Shown: positions 42,577 to 52,052, numbered from the stretch's first letter. The stretch is 64,000 nucleotides of DNA from Puniceicoccaceae bacterium Marseille-Q1082 (GCA_904424815.1 CAJGBI010000001.1:1631671-1695670); one strand, 5' to 3'. Numbers and translations are program-made. The notes: generated by a model not told the origin, from the sequence alone.

Positions 42577-44601
42577 GTGAACTTCAGAATTTTAAATGCA
42601 ATCATGATCGCGCTTCCCGCAGTTGCGGCGTCCGCGGAAAATCCGGACGGAGGCGAAAAGCGCGGCGAACGCGCGCCGGAGCTCGCGCCCGTGGAGGCGA
42701 CGGCGTACAGGTTCGCCTCCGCCGCGCTCGACCAGCCCGTAAACTCGACCGTAATAGGCTCGGACGAAATAGAAAAGAGCGGCGCGTCCACCGTTCCCGA
42801 GATGCTGCAGCGCACCGGCAGCGTGCGCTTTATGAGCTATACCGGCGACTCTTCGAACGGCAATATCGCCATGCGCGGATTCGGGGAAAATTCCCAGCTG
42901 AGGGTTCTCGTCCTCGTAGACGGGCAGCGGTACAACCGCGCGGACATGTCGGAGACAAACTGGCTGCAAATCCCCCTTTCAAACGTCGAGAGCATAGAGG
43001 TGCTCAGGGGCGCCCAAAGCGCGATGTACGGCAACAACGCGGTCGCGGGGGTCGTAAAAATCTCGACAAAAAAGGACGCCGAAGAAAACGCGATAGAGCT
43101 GAACGGCATGATGGGCTCGTACGGGCTGTATTCGGCGGACGCGTCGTTTCGCGGGTCCGCCGGCGGATTCGGATACGGAATCGACGCCAACAGGTACAAC
43201 AACGACGGGTACCGCGAAAATTCGAGGGCTTGGGCCGACACGGTAAACGCCTCCGCAAGCTGCAAAATATCCGATTCCGCGAAAATCGAGCTGGCCGGAA
43301 ACTTTTCGCTGGCGGAAACCGAATACGCCACGGGCACGGACTGGAACGGCTTCCAGAACAACCCCCGCGACGCCGACTTGCGGATGCTCTACAAATACAA
43401 GGGAGGGGTCTATTCGGCAACGCTCAAAAACGAGTCCGCCCTCGGGCGCGGAGAAATACAGTTCGGCGCGAATTTCAGAAACAGAATAGTCGAGGAAAGC
43501 AACGCACTCGCCCCGTCGCAAAACCGCAACGACCAGCTCACTTTCACGCTGTCGCCCAGATGCGAAATAGACAGGTTCGAAGACTGGACGCTTTACGCGG
43601 GCGCCGACGCGGACTTCACCTCCATTGACTTCGACTCTTACAGATTCTTCGCCAGCGGCGCGCAAAATCCCGACAGGGCGAAAGTCGAACGCGGAAACAT
43701 GGGCGGATACGCGGGCGCGGAATACAGGGCGGCGGACAATCTGATATTCTCCGCTTCCGCGCGCGCGGAGGGCTCCTACACGAGCGCCGACAGCAGGAGG
43801 TTCATATACATGGGCAACCGTCCCCCGAGGCCGGACCCCCAAAACACCTATGACAAAAGCCAGTGGCAGGGGGGATTCGCAGGGTCGTTCGGGGCCACAT
43901 ACAAGCTCGACGGCGAAAATTCCGTGTACGCGCGCTTCGACCAGATATACAGGTACCCCTCCACCGACGAAATCGCCTTTTACCAGGGGTACTACCAGGC
44001 CTCGGCGTTTCCATTCAACAAAGACTTGAAGCCGGAAACCGGACAAAACTACGAGATTGGATACACGCGCATCTCCGGCGGATGGCGCGTAAACCTGAGC
44101 TTCTACGCAACGTATCTGGACAACGAAATAATGTACGACTACGCCAGCGGGCTCAACGAAAACTTTTCGTCCACGCTCAGGCTCGGCGCGGATTTTTCCG
44201 TCAGGTACGACTCCGAATACTTCGGCGTTTTCGCGGGCGCGGGAGCCGTTGACGCGCGCTTCGCAAGCGGAAGGCACGGCGGAAACAAAATTCCGCTCGT
44301 GCCGCCGTTTTCCGGAACGGCGGGGATAACGCTCAAACCCGTGGAAGGTTTGGAGCTTACCGCGCGCGGCAACTGGTCTATGCCGCAGACAATGGGCAAC
44401 GATTTCGCAAACTCCATGCGCCGCATACCCGGGTTCGCCACGTTCGACCTGCTCGCGAGCTACCGCATATGCAAATACGCCGCCGTATTCGGCGCAATAG
44501 AAAACGTCTTTAACGAAAACTACGCCGTGTTCGCGTACAACGGCTCATACTATCCGTGCGCGGGCAGGGTGTTCAAAATGGGAATATCGCTGAAATATTA
44601 G
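42577..44601 (+). CDS. btuB: BtuB-type TonB-dependent outer-membrane receptor (cobalamin)
   Basis: 674 residues. I choose GTG 42577 since it gives a signal peptide (NFRILNAIMIALPAVAASA) and follows GGAAG; the longer frame covers the hairpin. TonB-box-like ELAPVEATAYRF is followed by the plug: STVIGSDEIEKSGASTVPEMLQRTGSV, GNIAMRGFGENSQLRVLVLVDGQRYNRADMSE, and VESIEVLRGAQSAMYGNNAVAGVVKISTKK. The rest alternates as a 22-stranded beta-barrel, and the last strand ends FKMGISLKY with a terminal aromatic. Its place under a cobalamin riboswitch, between two exported PEP-CTERM proteins, supports a B12/cobamide substrate. TonB, ExbBD and BtuFCD are not in the window. Confidence 0.88.
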   Translation: MNFRILNAIMIALPAVAASAENPDGGEKRGERAPELAPVEATAYRFASAALDQPVNSTVIGSDEIEKSGASTVPEMLQRTGSVRFMSYTGDSSNGNIAMRGFGENSQLRVLVLVDGQRYNRADMSETNWLQIPLSNVESIEVLRGAQSAMYGNNAVAGVVKISTKKDAEENAIELNGMMGSYGLYSADASFRGSAGGFGYGIDANRYNNDGYRENSRAWADTVNASASCKISDSAKIELAGNFSLAETEYATGTDWNGFQNNPRDADLRMLYKYKGGVYSATLKNESALGRGEIQFGANFRNRIVEESNALAPSQNRNDQLTFTLSPRCEIDRFEDWTLYAGADADFTSIDFDSYRFFASGAQNPDRAKVERGNMGGYAGAEYRAADNLIFSASARAEGSYTSADSRRFIYMGNRPPRPDPQNTYDKSQWQGGFAGSFGATYKLDGENSVYARFDQIYRYPSTDEIAFYQGYYQASAFPFNKDLKPETGQNYEIGYTRISGGWRVNLSFYATYLDNEIMYDYASGLNENFSSTLRLGADFSVRYDSEYFGVFAGAGAVDARFASGRHGGNKIPLVPPFSGTAGITLKPVEGLELTARGNWSMPQTMGNDFANSMRRIPGFATFDLLASYRICKYAAVFGAIENVFNENYAVFAYNGSYYPCAGRVFKMGISLKY

Positions 44602-44603
44602 AC

Positions 44604-45986
44604 ATGAAAGCAAAACTGACTTCCATAACGGCGGCAATCGCCGCGCTGTCGGCATACGCCGGCGAATACTACATACCCCAAAACGGGGAGAGCTACACCG
44701 TGGACGAGTACGGGATACTGTACTGCGGGCAGGCGGGAGTCGACCCCTCGAAAACCTCGGAGGTGTATTACAGAAACTCCGCCATAAAAGGCTGGGCGAC
44801 GGGATACGAAAACGTGTCGTACGGCTCCAATGTAATAGACAGGTGGCGGACGCCCGAAAAGGCCCTCGGCTCCGCCGGACTCGCCGACTACGGCGACACC
44901 GACCCTTCGTCCCCGAATTACGACCCTGACGCCTCGTCGGTCTACCATGTCGTATCCCTCGGCGACGGAGGCTCCATAACGCTAACTTTCGGCGGGCCGA
45001 TCGCCGACGGGGAAGGCCTCGATTTCGCCGTATTTGAAAACGCCGTAAACGCCGGCTTCCTGGAGCTCGCGTACGTATCCGTATCGACCGACGGCGTGAA
45101 TTTCATAACCTTTCCGAACTTCTATGTCGGCGCGAATCCGATAGGCCCGTACACGAACGACAACTATCCGGAATACATATACAACCTCGGCTCGAAATAC
45201 ATGTGCAACTGGGGCCACGGCTACGACCTCGGCGAGCTGCAATACGCCTACGACTACGCCGTCGCCCACTACGACGCCGCGTCGGACTCCACAACCGGAA
45301 ACAGCGCGTTTTCGCTCGAATACACGAAGCACATAATAGAAATGTTCTCGCTCGTCGATCTCGGCGACATAAATTACGTGCGCATAGACGACATCACCGG
45401 CGACGGATCTTGCGTCGACAGCGCGGGCAACCCAATCTACGACCCCTACCCTTCGAGCGAGAGCGGGGGATTCGACCTCAACGCGGTAGGCGTAATAAAT
45501 TACGCTCCGGCGGTTCCCGAGCCCGAAACGTTTGCGGCGGCCCTCGGGCTGTTTGCGGCGGCGGCCGCCGCGGGAAAGAGGCGCAAATGGCGGAAAAGAA
45601 AAAAAGGCTGCGAGATTTCGCAGCCTTTTTTTGCCCATGAAATCCGGAAACTCCCTATCGCCCCCTGCGGTCGAAACCCATTAATCCGAAAATGCCCCTC
45701 AACTTGGAGAGCTTGGGCGCGGAGAAATCCGTCCCCCGACACCCTGCATTGGGAATGCGAAAGCGTAAAAAACGAATCCGGGCATCGCGTCCGGATTTCC
45801 GCGCGATTGGAAAAGAATCGCCCAATAAAATCTCCGCGCAAGCTTTATCCGCCAAAACAGCGAAGTATTTTCGCCTCCGAAAAAAAATCCGCGTCTTGGT
45901 TCCGTCGCCTTAGCGCGCAAAAAACAAAAAGCAGAGCGTTTTTTTGTGGACGCGCGCTTCACGCGCGTTTGAAATGGGCCGAGTGA
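44604..45986 (+). CDS. PEP-CTERM surface protein of the cobalamin operon, with a read-through C-terminus
   Basis: Starts 2 bases after btuB. Signal peptide KAKLTSITAAIAALSAYAG; body contains HVVSLGDGGSITLTFGGPIADGEGLDFAVFENAVN, LELAYVSVSTDGVNFITFPNFY and INYVRIDDITGDG. This pattern resembles the 'cell surface protein' family I associate with Bacteroidetes B12 loci. The sorting tail VPEPETFAAALGLFAAAAAAGKRRKWRKRKK ends at about 45605, where a stop is expected. No stop occurs in this frame until 45984, and a strong terminator lies at 45601-45632. The natural product is therefore probably about 334 residues, encoded by a message without a stop codon unless there is a sequence error. Confidence 0.7.
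   Translation: MKAKLTSITAAIAALSAYAGEYYIPQNGESYTVDEYGILYCGQAGVDPSKTSEVYYRNSAIKGWATGYENVSYGSNVIDRWRTPEKALGSAGLADYGDTDPSSPNYDPDASSVYHVVSLGDGGSITLTFGGPIADGEGLDFAVFENAVNAGFLELAYVSVSTDGVNFITFPNFYVGANPIGPYTNDNYPEYIYNLGSKYMCNWGHGYDLGELQYAYDYAVAHYDAASDSTTGNSAFSLEYTKHIIEMFSLVDLGDINYVRIDDITGDGSCVDSAGNPIYDPYPSSESGGFDLNAVGVINYAPAVPEPETFAAALGLFAAAAAAGKRRKWRKRKKGCEISQPFFAHEIRKLPIAPCGRNPLIRKCPSTWRAWARRNPSPDTLHWECESVKNESGHRVRISARLEKNRPIKSPRKLYPPKQRSIFASEKKSASWFRRLSAQKTKSRAFFCGRALHARLKWAE
45601..45632 (+). terminator. Intrinsic terminator of the cobalamin operon
   Basis: AAAAAGGCTGCG (45601-45612) and CGCAGCCTTTTT (45619-45630), loop agattt, seven T residues. It lies inside the open frame of the preceding gene. 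Confidence 0.88.
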
Positions 45987-47047
45987 AATTCGACCCGCAA
46001 AAAATCCACCCCCTGCCGAATTTCGCGCTCTCGGCGCGGGATTTCACGCCCTCCCCGCGCCCCCCGCGCAAAGATTGGGAATTTTTCGCGTCGGGGCGGG
46101 AGGCGTTTTTCAGGATATTCGCGCGCATGAAAAAATCGGGCTTTGCGGGGAGGATTTTCCTGCCGCGCTACTTTTGCCCGGAAGCGGCGCGGGCGGCAGG
46201 CGAAATTTGCGAAACGGAATTTTTTGAAGACCTGCCGTCGGAAAAGTCGCCGCGCTTTGAAACCCTGCGCGCCCGCGCGGGGGACGCGGTAATGGCGGTA
46301 AACTTTTTCGGCCTGCGCGACATGGGGATATGGAGCGGATGGAAACTCCGCAACCCCGGGGCGATACTCGTCCAAAACTCCTCCCACGCGCCGTTTTCGC
46401 CGCGCGCGCAGGGGGCCGACTTCGCGTTCGGGTCGCTGCGCAAATGGCTGCCGCTGCCGGACGGAGGATTCGCCGAGGCGGAAAACCCGTCCGAAATTTT
46501 CGCGCGCCCCGCGTCCTCAATGCCAGACTTTTCCGCGGATTTCCTCGCGGCCTCCGCCGCGCGGTCGCGCGGGAGCGGGTGGGAGGAATTTGCTGAAAAG
46601 CTCTTCTACGCGGCGGAAGCGAAAATTTCCGCGCGCAAAAAGCCCGGCAGAATGGGCGCGTACTCTTTCGAAACCCTCGCGCGCCTCGACATCGAAAAGC
46701 TCGCCCAAAGGAGGTTCGCCGCCATAAGGGCGTTTTCAGACGCCGCGCGCGGCAACGGATTTTTCGAAGAGCTCACTTTTGCGGGCGGACGCGCGCCCGA
46801 CATTTTCTCCGCCTGCTGCCCCGTCCTGAAATTCCGGAATCCCCGCGTCCGCGACGCCGTATACGCAAAACTCCGCGAAAAAAAGATGTTCGCGCCCATA
46901 TACTGGGGAGGGTTCGGAGAGGCGGGCAGCCCCGCGGCGCGCGCAGAGTCCGCGACGCTCATGTGCGTCCCGCCGCACTTTGCGGATTCCGAAAGCGAGG
47001 CGGAAGGGTTTTGCGAATTTATCCTCGGCCTGTGCGCCGGCGCATGA
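45974..47047 (+). CDS. DegT-like PLP-fold protein with altered cofactor-site residues
   Basis: 357 residues from ATG 45974. An aspartate-aminotransferase-fold protein of the DegT-like group: FFASGREAFFRIF at the N-terminus, GFAGRIFLPRYFCPEA, AVMAVNFFGLRD, ILVQNSSHAPFS, and FAFGSLRKWLPLPDGGFAE with Lys157 as the expected PLP lysine. In relatives the segment before H is V(I)EDATHS; here it is VQNSSHA, so the acidic residue that normally contacts the PLP nitrogen is Asn. It may be a weak or non-aminating member. It lies downstream of the cobalamin operon terminator and overlaps the 3' end of the opposite gluQ-like gene by 29 bases. Confidence 0.65.
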   Translation: MGRVKFDPQKIHPLPNFALSARDFTPSPRPPRKDWEFFASGREAFFRIFARMKKSGFAGRIFLPRYFCPEAARAAGEICETEFFEDLPSEKSPRFETLRARAGDAVMAVNFFGLRDMGIWSGWKLRNPGAILVQNSSHAPFSPRAQGADFAFGSLRKWLPLPDGGFAEAENPSEIFARPASSMPDFSADFLAASAARSRGSGWEEFAEKLFYAAEAKISARKKPGRMGAYSFETLARLDIEKLAQRRFAAIRAFSDAARGNGFFEELTFAGGRAPDIFSACCPVLKFRNPRVRDAVYAKLREKKMFAPIYWGGFGEAGSPAARAESATLMCVPPHFADSESEAEGFCEFILGLCAGA

Positions 47048-47861
47048 GCCACTTCGACCCGCCTCCCTTGCGCATGGAGGTCTTTGAAAGTTTTTTTCCG
47101 TCGTCGCCGAGCAGGAGGGGGCAATGGCGGAATTTCGGAATTTCGAGCCCGAGCGCGCGCCAAACCAGAATCTGGCGCGCCGTCGAAAGCAGCAGATCCT
47201 CGCCGCGCACGATTTCCGTTATCCGCATTTGCGCGTCGTCTACCGCCGAGGCGAGCTCGTAGGACGGGGCGCCGCACTTGCGCCAGACGAGAAAATCCCC
47301 GAAATCCTCCCCGCATACGAACGACATTTCCCCCGCGAGCGAGTCGCTGAAGCGCACGCTTTCCCCGTCGGGAACCCGAAACCGCCAGTTTGCGCGCGCG
47401 AAGTCTCCGGAAAATTCAAAGCGCGCTCCGGCGGGCGGGCGGAGCTCGGGCGGGAAAACCGGCTCGGCGTCGCAAAAGCCGAACCCGCGCGCGCGGCCGC
47501 GGGCGAGCTTTTTTATTTCGCCCCTCGAATGGGGCGACGGATAGGCGAATCCGCGCGCGGCGAGCTCCCTCATGGCGGCCTCGTAGGAGGGAATTCTCTC
47601 GCTCTGCCTGTACGGGCCGAACGCCCCGCCGACGTCGGGCCCCTCGTCCCAAAATATGCCCGCGCCCTTCATGTCGGCGACGGCGGCGTCCTCGTACTCT
47701 TTCGAGCACCGCTCAAAGTCGATGTCGTCTATGCGCAGGACCACCTTCCCGCCGGCTTCGCGCGCCCTCGCGCACGCCGCCAGAAAAGTCCGCGCGTGGC
47801 CGACGTGCAGCAGCCCCGAGACCGTCGGCGCGATGCGCGTCCTGTACCCGCCCTCACCCAT
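47019..47861 (-). CDS. gluQ: Glutamyl-Q tRNA(Asp) synthetase-like protein
   Basis: 280 residues from ATG 47861 (MGEGGYRTRIAPTVSGLLHVGHART). Class I synthetase catalytic core with HVGH (HIGH) and KKLSKT (KMSKS) signatures, plus VVLRIDDID and PYRQSERIPSYEAAMREL. It lacks the anticodon-binding domain, as in GluQ-RS (YadB), which attaches glutamate to queuosine in tRNA-Asp. The zinc-binding CxC region typical of GluQ-RS is replaced by YPSPHSRGEI, so no zinc is expected. Its first 8 bases overlap the uvrC end and its last 29 bases overlap the convergent PLP gene. Confidence 0.82.
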   Translation of the reverse strand: MGEGGYRTRIAPTVSGLLHVGHARTFLAACARAREAGGKVVLRIDDIDFERCSKEYEDAAVADMKGAGIFWDEGPDVGGAFGPYRQSERIPSYEAAMRELAARGFAYPSPHSRGEIKKLARGRARGFGFCDAEPVFPPELRPPAGARFEFSGDFARANWRFRVPDGESVRFSDSLAGEMSFVCGEDFGDFLVWRKCGAPSYELASAVDDAQMRITEIVRGEDLLLSTARQILVWRALGLEIPKFRHCPLLLGDDGKKLSKTSMRKGGGSKWLMRRRTGRG

Positions 47862-49350
47862 CGCCGCGGAGCGGAAAGTTGGCGTCGAGAAATTCGCGCA
47901 GGGCGGCGGCGGTCTCAAACCCTATGCCGTCCACCTCCCTGAGCTGCGCGGCGGTCGCAGCCTTGACTTTGGCTATCGAGCCGAAGTGTTCGAGCAGCGC
48001 CTTCTTGCGCTTTTCGCCGAGCCCCGGGAAGTCGTCGAGTATGCTCTCGCGGATTTTGCGGCTGCGCAGGGACTCGCTGAAAGCGTTCGCGAACCTGTGA
48101 GCCTCGTCGCGCACGCGCTGCAAAAGCCTTAGCCCCTCGTGCCGGCGCGGCAGGAGCTTTTCCTCGAAGCTGTCGGTGACTATCGTCTCCTCGCGCTTGG
48201 CGAGCCCCACGATTTTCGGCGGCTTTATGTTTAGCTCGTCAAAGGCCTTCATCGCGGCGAACACCTGCCCCTTGCCGCCGTCTATCAAAACGAGGTCCGG
48301 CAGCGGAACGCCCTCCCTGTGCAGCCGCCCGTACCGCCTGCCGACGGCCTCCCGCATGGCGCGGAAGTCGTCGTTGCCGACAAACGACTTTATCTTGAAC
48401 CTCCTGTACTTTTGCTTGGCGGGCTCCCCGAACTCGAACCTCACCATCGACGCCACGCAAAAACTGCCGGATATGTGGGATATGTCGAAGCATTCTATCG
48501 ACTGCGGGTCCTTCGGCATTCCGAGCGCCTTGCGCAGCGAATCCATAGCCGCTATTGCGACCGGCGCGGAAGAGGCGGATATGTCGGCCTCCACGCCAGC
48601 GCGGGCGTTCGCGACCCGCGTCTCCTCTATCGCCGCAATCAGGTCGCGCCACTTTGCGGCGCGCTCGAAATCGAGCGCGTCGGAGGCCTCGCGCATTTTT
48701 ATCTGCGCCTCGTCCACCGCGCCCGCGTCGCGCCCGCGCAGGTATTCGAGCGCCGCCTTCACCCTTTCGGCGTACTCGGCCTCCCCCACTATGTTTTCAA
48801 AGCTCGTTATCTGGCTGCGGGCGTCGTCGTAGAGCATCCACCTGCCGTCGCCGAGCCGCTTCGGATGCGCGTCGGAAAGGAGTATGCCGAACCTCTTTTT
48901 CAGCTCCGAAAGCGCGCTCCTTATCGCGGAGACGCCGAGATACGGGCCGAAGTAGAGCGCGCCGTCGTCCTTTCTGTGGCGCGCGAACGCGAACCTCGGC
49001 AGCGGCGCGAACGTCTCGACGCGCAGAAGGAGAAAGTTTTTGTTGTCCTTTTCGAGCGTGTTGTAGCGGGGCTTCCAGCGCTTGATGAGCTTGCTCTCGA
49101 GAATCACCGCCTCGGCGTCGCCGCGCGTGTTGAAGAACTCGAAATCGGCGATGCAGTCCACGAGCGAGGCTATCTTGGGGCTCGCCGCGCGCGCCTTGTA
49201 AGAGTTCATGAAATACTGCCCCACCCTGCGCCTGAGGTTGACGGCCTTCCCGATGTATATGACGTTGCCGAGGGCGTCCTTCATGACGTACACGCCGCTC
49301 GTCTTGGGCAGCCTGCGGACTTTTTCCTTTAACGACGGAATGTTCTGCAT
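47854..49350 (-). CDS. uvrC: Excinuclease ABC subunit C
   Basis: 498 residues, shorter than the 610 of E. coli. GIY-YIG nuclease domain SGVYVMKDALGNVIYIGKAVNLRRRVGQYF, HKLR-type KRWKPRYN, UVR motif (DEAQIKMREASDALDFERAAKWRDLI), the RNase H-like endonuclease domain IECFDISHISGSFCVASMVRFEFGEP and PDLVLIDGGKGQ, and the C-terminal helix-hairpin-helix (DDFPGLGEKRKKALLEHFG; DGIGFETAAAL). It makes both incisions in nucleotide excision repair. It lies between mutS and the gluQ-like gene on the same strand, a repair-rich operon. Confidence 0.95.
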   Translation of the reverse strand: MQNIPSLKEKVRRLPKTSGVYVMKDALGNVIYIGKAVNLRRRVGQYFMNSYKARAASPKIASLVDCIADFEFFNTRGDAEAVILESKLIKRWKPRYNTLEKDNKNFLLLRVETFAPLPRFAFARHRKDDGALYFGPYLGVSAIRSALSELKKRFGILLSDAHPKRLGDGRWMLYDDARSQITSFENIVGEAEYAERVKAALEYLRGRDAGAVDEAQIKMREASDALDFERAAKWRDLIAAIEETRVANARAGVEADISASSAPVAIAAMDSLRKALGMPKDPQSIECFDISHISGSFCVASMVRFEFGEPAKQKYRRFKIKSFVGNDDFRAMREAVGRRYGRLHREGVPLPDLVLIDGGKGQVFAAMKAFDELNIKPPKIVGLAKREETIVTDSFEEKLLPRRHEGLRLLQRVRDEAHRFANAFSESLRSRKIRESILDDFPGLGEKRKKALLEHFGSIAKVKAATAAQLREVDGIGFETAAALREFLDANFPLRGDG

Positions 49351-49369
49351 GGCGCTTTTGCGGAAAAGT

Positions 49370-51958
49370 TCAGAACAGCGAAAGCTGCGCGAAATTGCTC
49401 TCCCCCGAGCCTCCCCGCTTCCGCCCCGCCGCGGCCGCCTTCGGCTTGGGCGACTCGCCGAGATTGCCGAGCATATCCTCGCCCTCGGACTCGAGCTCCG
49501 CCAAAATGACCTTCGCGCGGTCGATTACCTTCTTCGGCAGCCCCGCAAGCCGCGCGACCTGTATGCCGTACGACCTGTCAGCAGCCCCCTTTTCTATTGT
49601 GCGGGTGAAGATTATTTCGTCGTTCCACTCCCTGACGCTCACGCGCAGGTTGACGAGCCTCGGCAGGGTCTGCTCGAGCTTCGTGATTTCGTGGTAGTGG
49701 GTGGCGAACAGCGTGCGCGGCCCGCGCTCGCCCTCGCCGTGTATGAACTCTGCGACGGCCCACGCGATGCTCAGCCCGTCGTAGGTGCTCGTCCCGCGCC
49801 CGATTTCGTCGAGGATTATCAGCGACCTGTCGGTCGAGTTGTTCAAAATGTTTGCGGTCTCGTTCATCTCGACCATGAAAGTCGAGTTGCCGCGCGCGAG
49901 CTCGTCGCTGGCGCCGACCCTGCTGAAAATCCTGTCGACCAGCCCTATCCTGCACTCGCGCGCCGGCACGAAAGAGCCCGTCTGCGCCATCAGCGCGATG
50001 AGGGCTATCTGGCGTATGTAGGTGGATTTCCCCGCCATGTTGGGGCCCGTAATGAGCGCGATCTGCTCTCCCGAAGACGAAAGATGCGCGTCGTTTGGGA
50101 CGAAAGACTCCGTCCGCGCCAACCCTATCCTGTCGCGGCGCAGCATCTGCTCTACGACGGGGTGGCGGCCCTCCGAAATTTCGATGGCGTCGGAGTCGTC
50201 CACAACGGGGCGGCAATAGTCCCACTCGCGCGCGATTTCCGCCCAGCCCCTGAAAACGTCGAGGCGCGCCAAAATGTCCGCCGCCGCCGCAAGGGCGGGC
50301 GCGAAGGAAAGCGCGCGCGCCACTATCCGTGAAAAGAGCTCCTGCTCCCGAGCGAGCGCGTACTCCTGCGAGTGGAGGATTTCGCGCTCCCTTTCGCGCA
50401 ATTCCTGCGTAGTGAACCTGTCGCAGTTCACCATGGTCTGGCGGCGTATGTATTCGGGCGGGACGCTGCCGAGGTTAGCCTTGGTCACCTCTATGAAATA
50501 CCCGAACGCCCCGTTGTACTTTATGCGAAGGTTGCGTATGCCCGTGCGTTTCTGCTCCGCCTGCTCGAGCTCCGCGAGCCACGCCATGTTGTCGCGCGAA
50601 AGCGACCTTAGCCTGTCGAGCTCGGCGTCAAAGCCCCCGCGTATGACGCCTCCGTCCTGGACTTTGGCGGGCATGTCGTCGGCGAGCGCCGAGGCGAGAA
50701 AAGTTTCGAGCTCCGAAAAATCGGGCAGCGATTCGGCGATTTCCGCGCACCTGCCGCCGCCCGCTTCAAGCAGCGCCGCGCGGATGGCGGGAATCTGGCG
50801 CACGGTCTCGAGAATGGCGCGGAGCTCGCGCGGGTTGCGGATCCGGTTTTGCAGCCTGCCGAGTATGCGCGGAATGTCCCTTATCCGCGAGAGCGAATCG
50901 GCGAGGCGGCCGGCCTCCTCGGGGGAGGAATAGAGCTCCCACACGGCGTCCTGCCGCGCCCTTATCTCGTCCAAATCGAGGGTCGGGGAGGCGAGAAACG
51001 TCTCGAGCAGGCGGGCGCCCGCGGCGGTCTTGGTCCTGTCCATTACCGATATGAGGCTGCCCTCCCGCGAGTGGGAAGTGGAGCGGAATATCTCGAGGTT
51101 GCGCTGCGTCGCGGGATCCACGAGCACGCACTTTTTGCCGGAAAACCTGCGCAGCGCGCGCAAGTTGCCCGGGCGGGCGCGCAGGTTTTCAGTCACGTAG
51201 AAGACTATCGCGCCCGCGGGCCCCGCCAGCCGCGAGCCGCGCTCTATGCCGAAACCGTCGAGGCTCGCCACCGACAACGCGTCCTGAACCTGCGCCGCGC
51301 CCCACCCGGGCTCGAAGCGGAAGTCGTGCAGAAGGGTGACCGTGCGCGTGTCGAGCACGCTCCTGAAAATCGCGTGCCACGGCGCGAGCTCCGGATCCGC
51401 CACCCATTCGCGCGAGGCGTCCTCGGGCAGCAAAACCTCCTTGGCGTCGAACGCCGAAAGCACCGGCAGGAAATCCTGGGGGGTGTCGAACTCCGCGCAA
51501 TAGAATTCGCCGGCGCTCATCTCCATCCATGCGGCGTACAGCCTGCGGGAACGGTCTATGTCGACTGCGAAAATATAGTTACCGCTGCGGCTGTCGAGCT
51601 GGGCGTCCTCCATCACCGTCCCGGGCGTGATTATCCGCGTGACCGACCTTTTTACGAGCTTTCCCGAAACGGGGGGCTCGTTCTGGTCGCAAATTGCAAC
51701 CTTTTTGTTGCACGCCAAAATCTTCGGGAGATACTGGTCTATCACGTGGTACGGTATGCCCGCCATTGGGTAGTTCTGCCGCTTGGTGAGCGTAATCCCG
51801 AGCAGGCGCGAGCCCTCTACGGCGTCGTCGTAAAACATTTCGTAAAAATCCCCGAGCCTGAAAAGCAAGAGGGTGTCTTTCGGCAGCGAATTTTTCATGC
51901 TCCAATACTGCTCGAGCATGGGCGTGGTCTTTTCAGATTTTTTTTCCGATTTCGCCAT
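49370..51958 (-). CDS. mutS: DNA mismatch repair protein MutS
   Basis: 862 residues. N-terminal mismatch-binding domain TPMLEQYWSMKNSLPKDTLLLFRLGDFYEMFYDDA with the Phe-x-Glu motif (FYEMF), connector and core domains, and the ATPase: Walker A ITGPNMAGKSTYIRQ, Walker B LIILDEIGRGTSTYDG, and ATHYHEITKLE. It recognises mismatches with MutL (not in the window). uvrC begins 20 bases downstream. Confidence 0.97.
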   Translation of the reverse strand: MAKSEKKSEKTTPMLEQYWSMKNSLPKDTLLLFRLGDFYEMFYDDAVEGSRLLGITLTKRQNYPMAGIPYHVIDQYLPKILACNKKVAICDQNEPPVSGKLVKRSVTRIITPGTVMEDAQLDSRSGNYIFAVDIDRSRRLYAAWMEMSAGEFYCAEFDTPQDFLPVLSAFDAKEVLLPEDASREWVADPELAPWHAIFRSVLDTRTVTLLHDFRFEPGWGAAQVQDALSVASLDGFGIERGSRLAGPAGAIVFYVTENLRARPGNLRALRRFSGKKCVLVDPATQRNLEIFRSTSHSREGSLISVMDRTKTAAGARLLETFLASPTLDLDEIRARQDAVWELYSSPEEAGRLADSLSRIRDIPRILGRLQNRIRNPRELRAILETVRQIPAIRAALLEAGGGRCAEIAESLPDFSELETFLASALADDMPAKVQDGGVIRGGFDAELDRLRSLSRDNMAWLAELEQAEQKRTGIRNLRIKYNGAFGYFIEVTKANLGSVPPEYIRRQTMVNCDRFTTQELREREREILHSQEYALAREQELFSRIVARALSFAPALAAAADILARLDVFRGWAEIAREWDYCRPVVDDSDAIEISEGRHPVVEQMLRRDRIGLARTESFVPNDAHLSSSGEQIALITGPNMAGKSTYIRQIALIALMAQTGSFVPARECRIGLVDRIFSRVGASDELARGNSTFMVEMNETANILNNSTDRSLIILDEIGRGTSTYDGLSIAWAVAEFIHGEGERGPRTLFATHYHEITKLEQTLPRLVNLRVSVREWNDEIIFTRTIEKGAADRSYGIQVARLAGLPKKVIDRAKVILAELESEGEDMLGNLGESPKPKAAAAGRKRGGSGESNFAQLSLF

Positions 51959-52052
51959 TGAAAATTACATTTCCCGATTTCTTGCCAGTATGCCGATAAG
52001 ATAAAAAAAGAATCGCCAAACATTCAACATTTTAATCTTATTGCCGACAGAT

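Noticed and set aside
42195-43628. 477-codon plus-strand frame overlapping the DUF4465-like gene and btuB
   Set aside because: Arg-rich +1 shadow of two well-supported genes.
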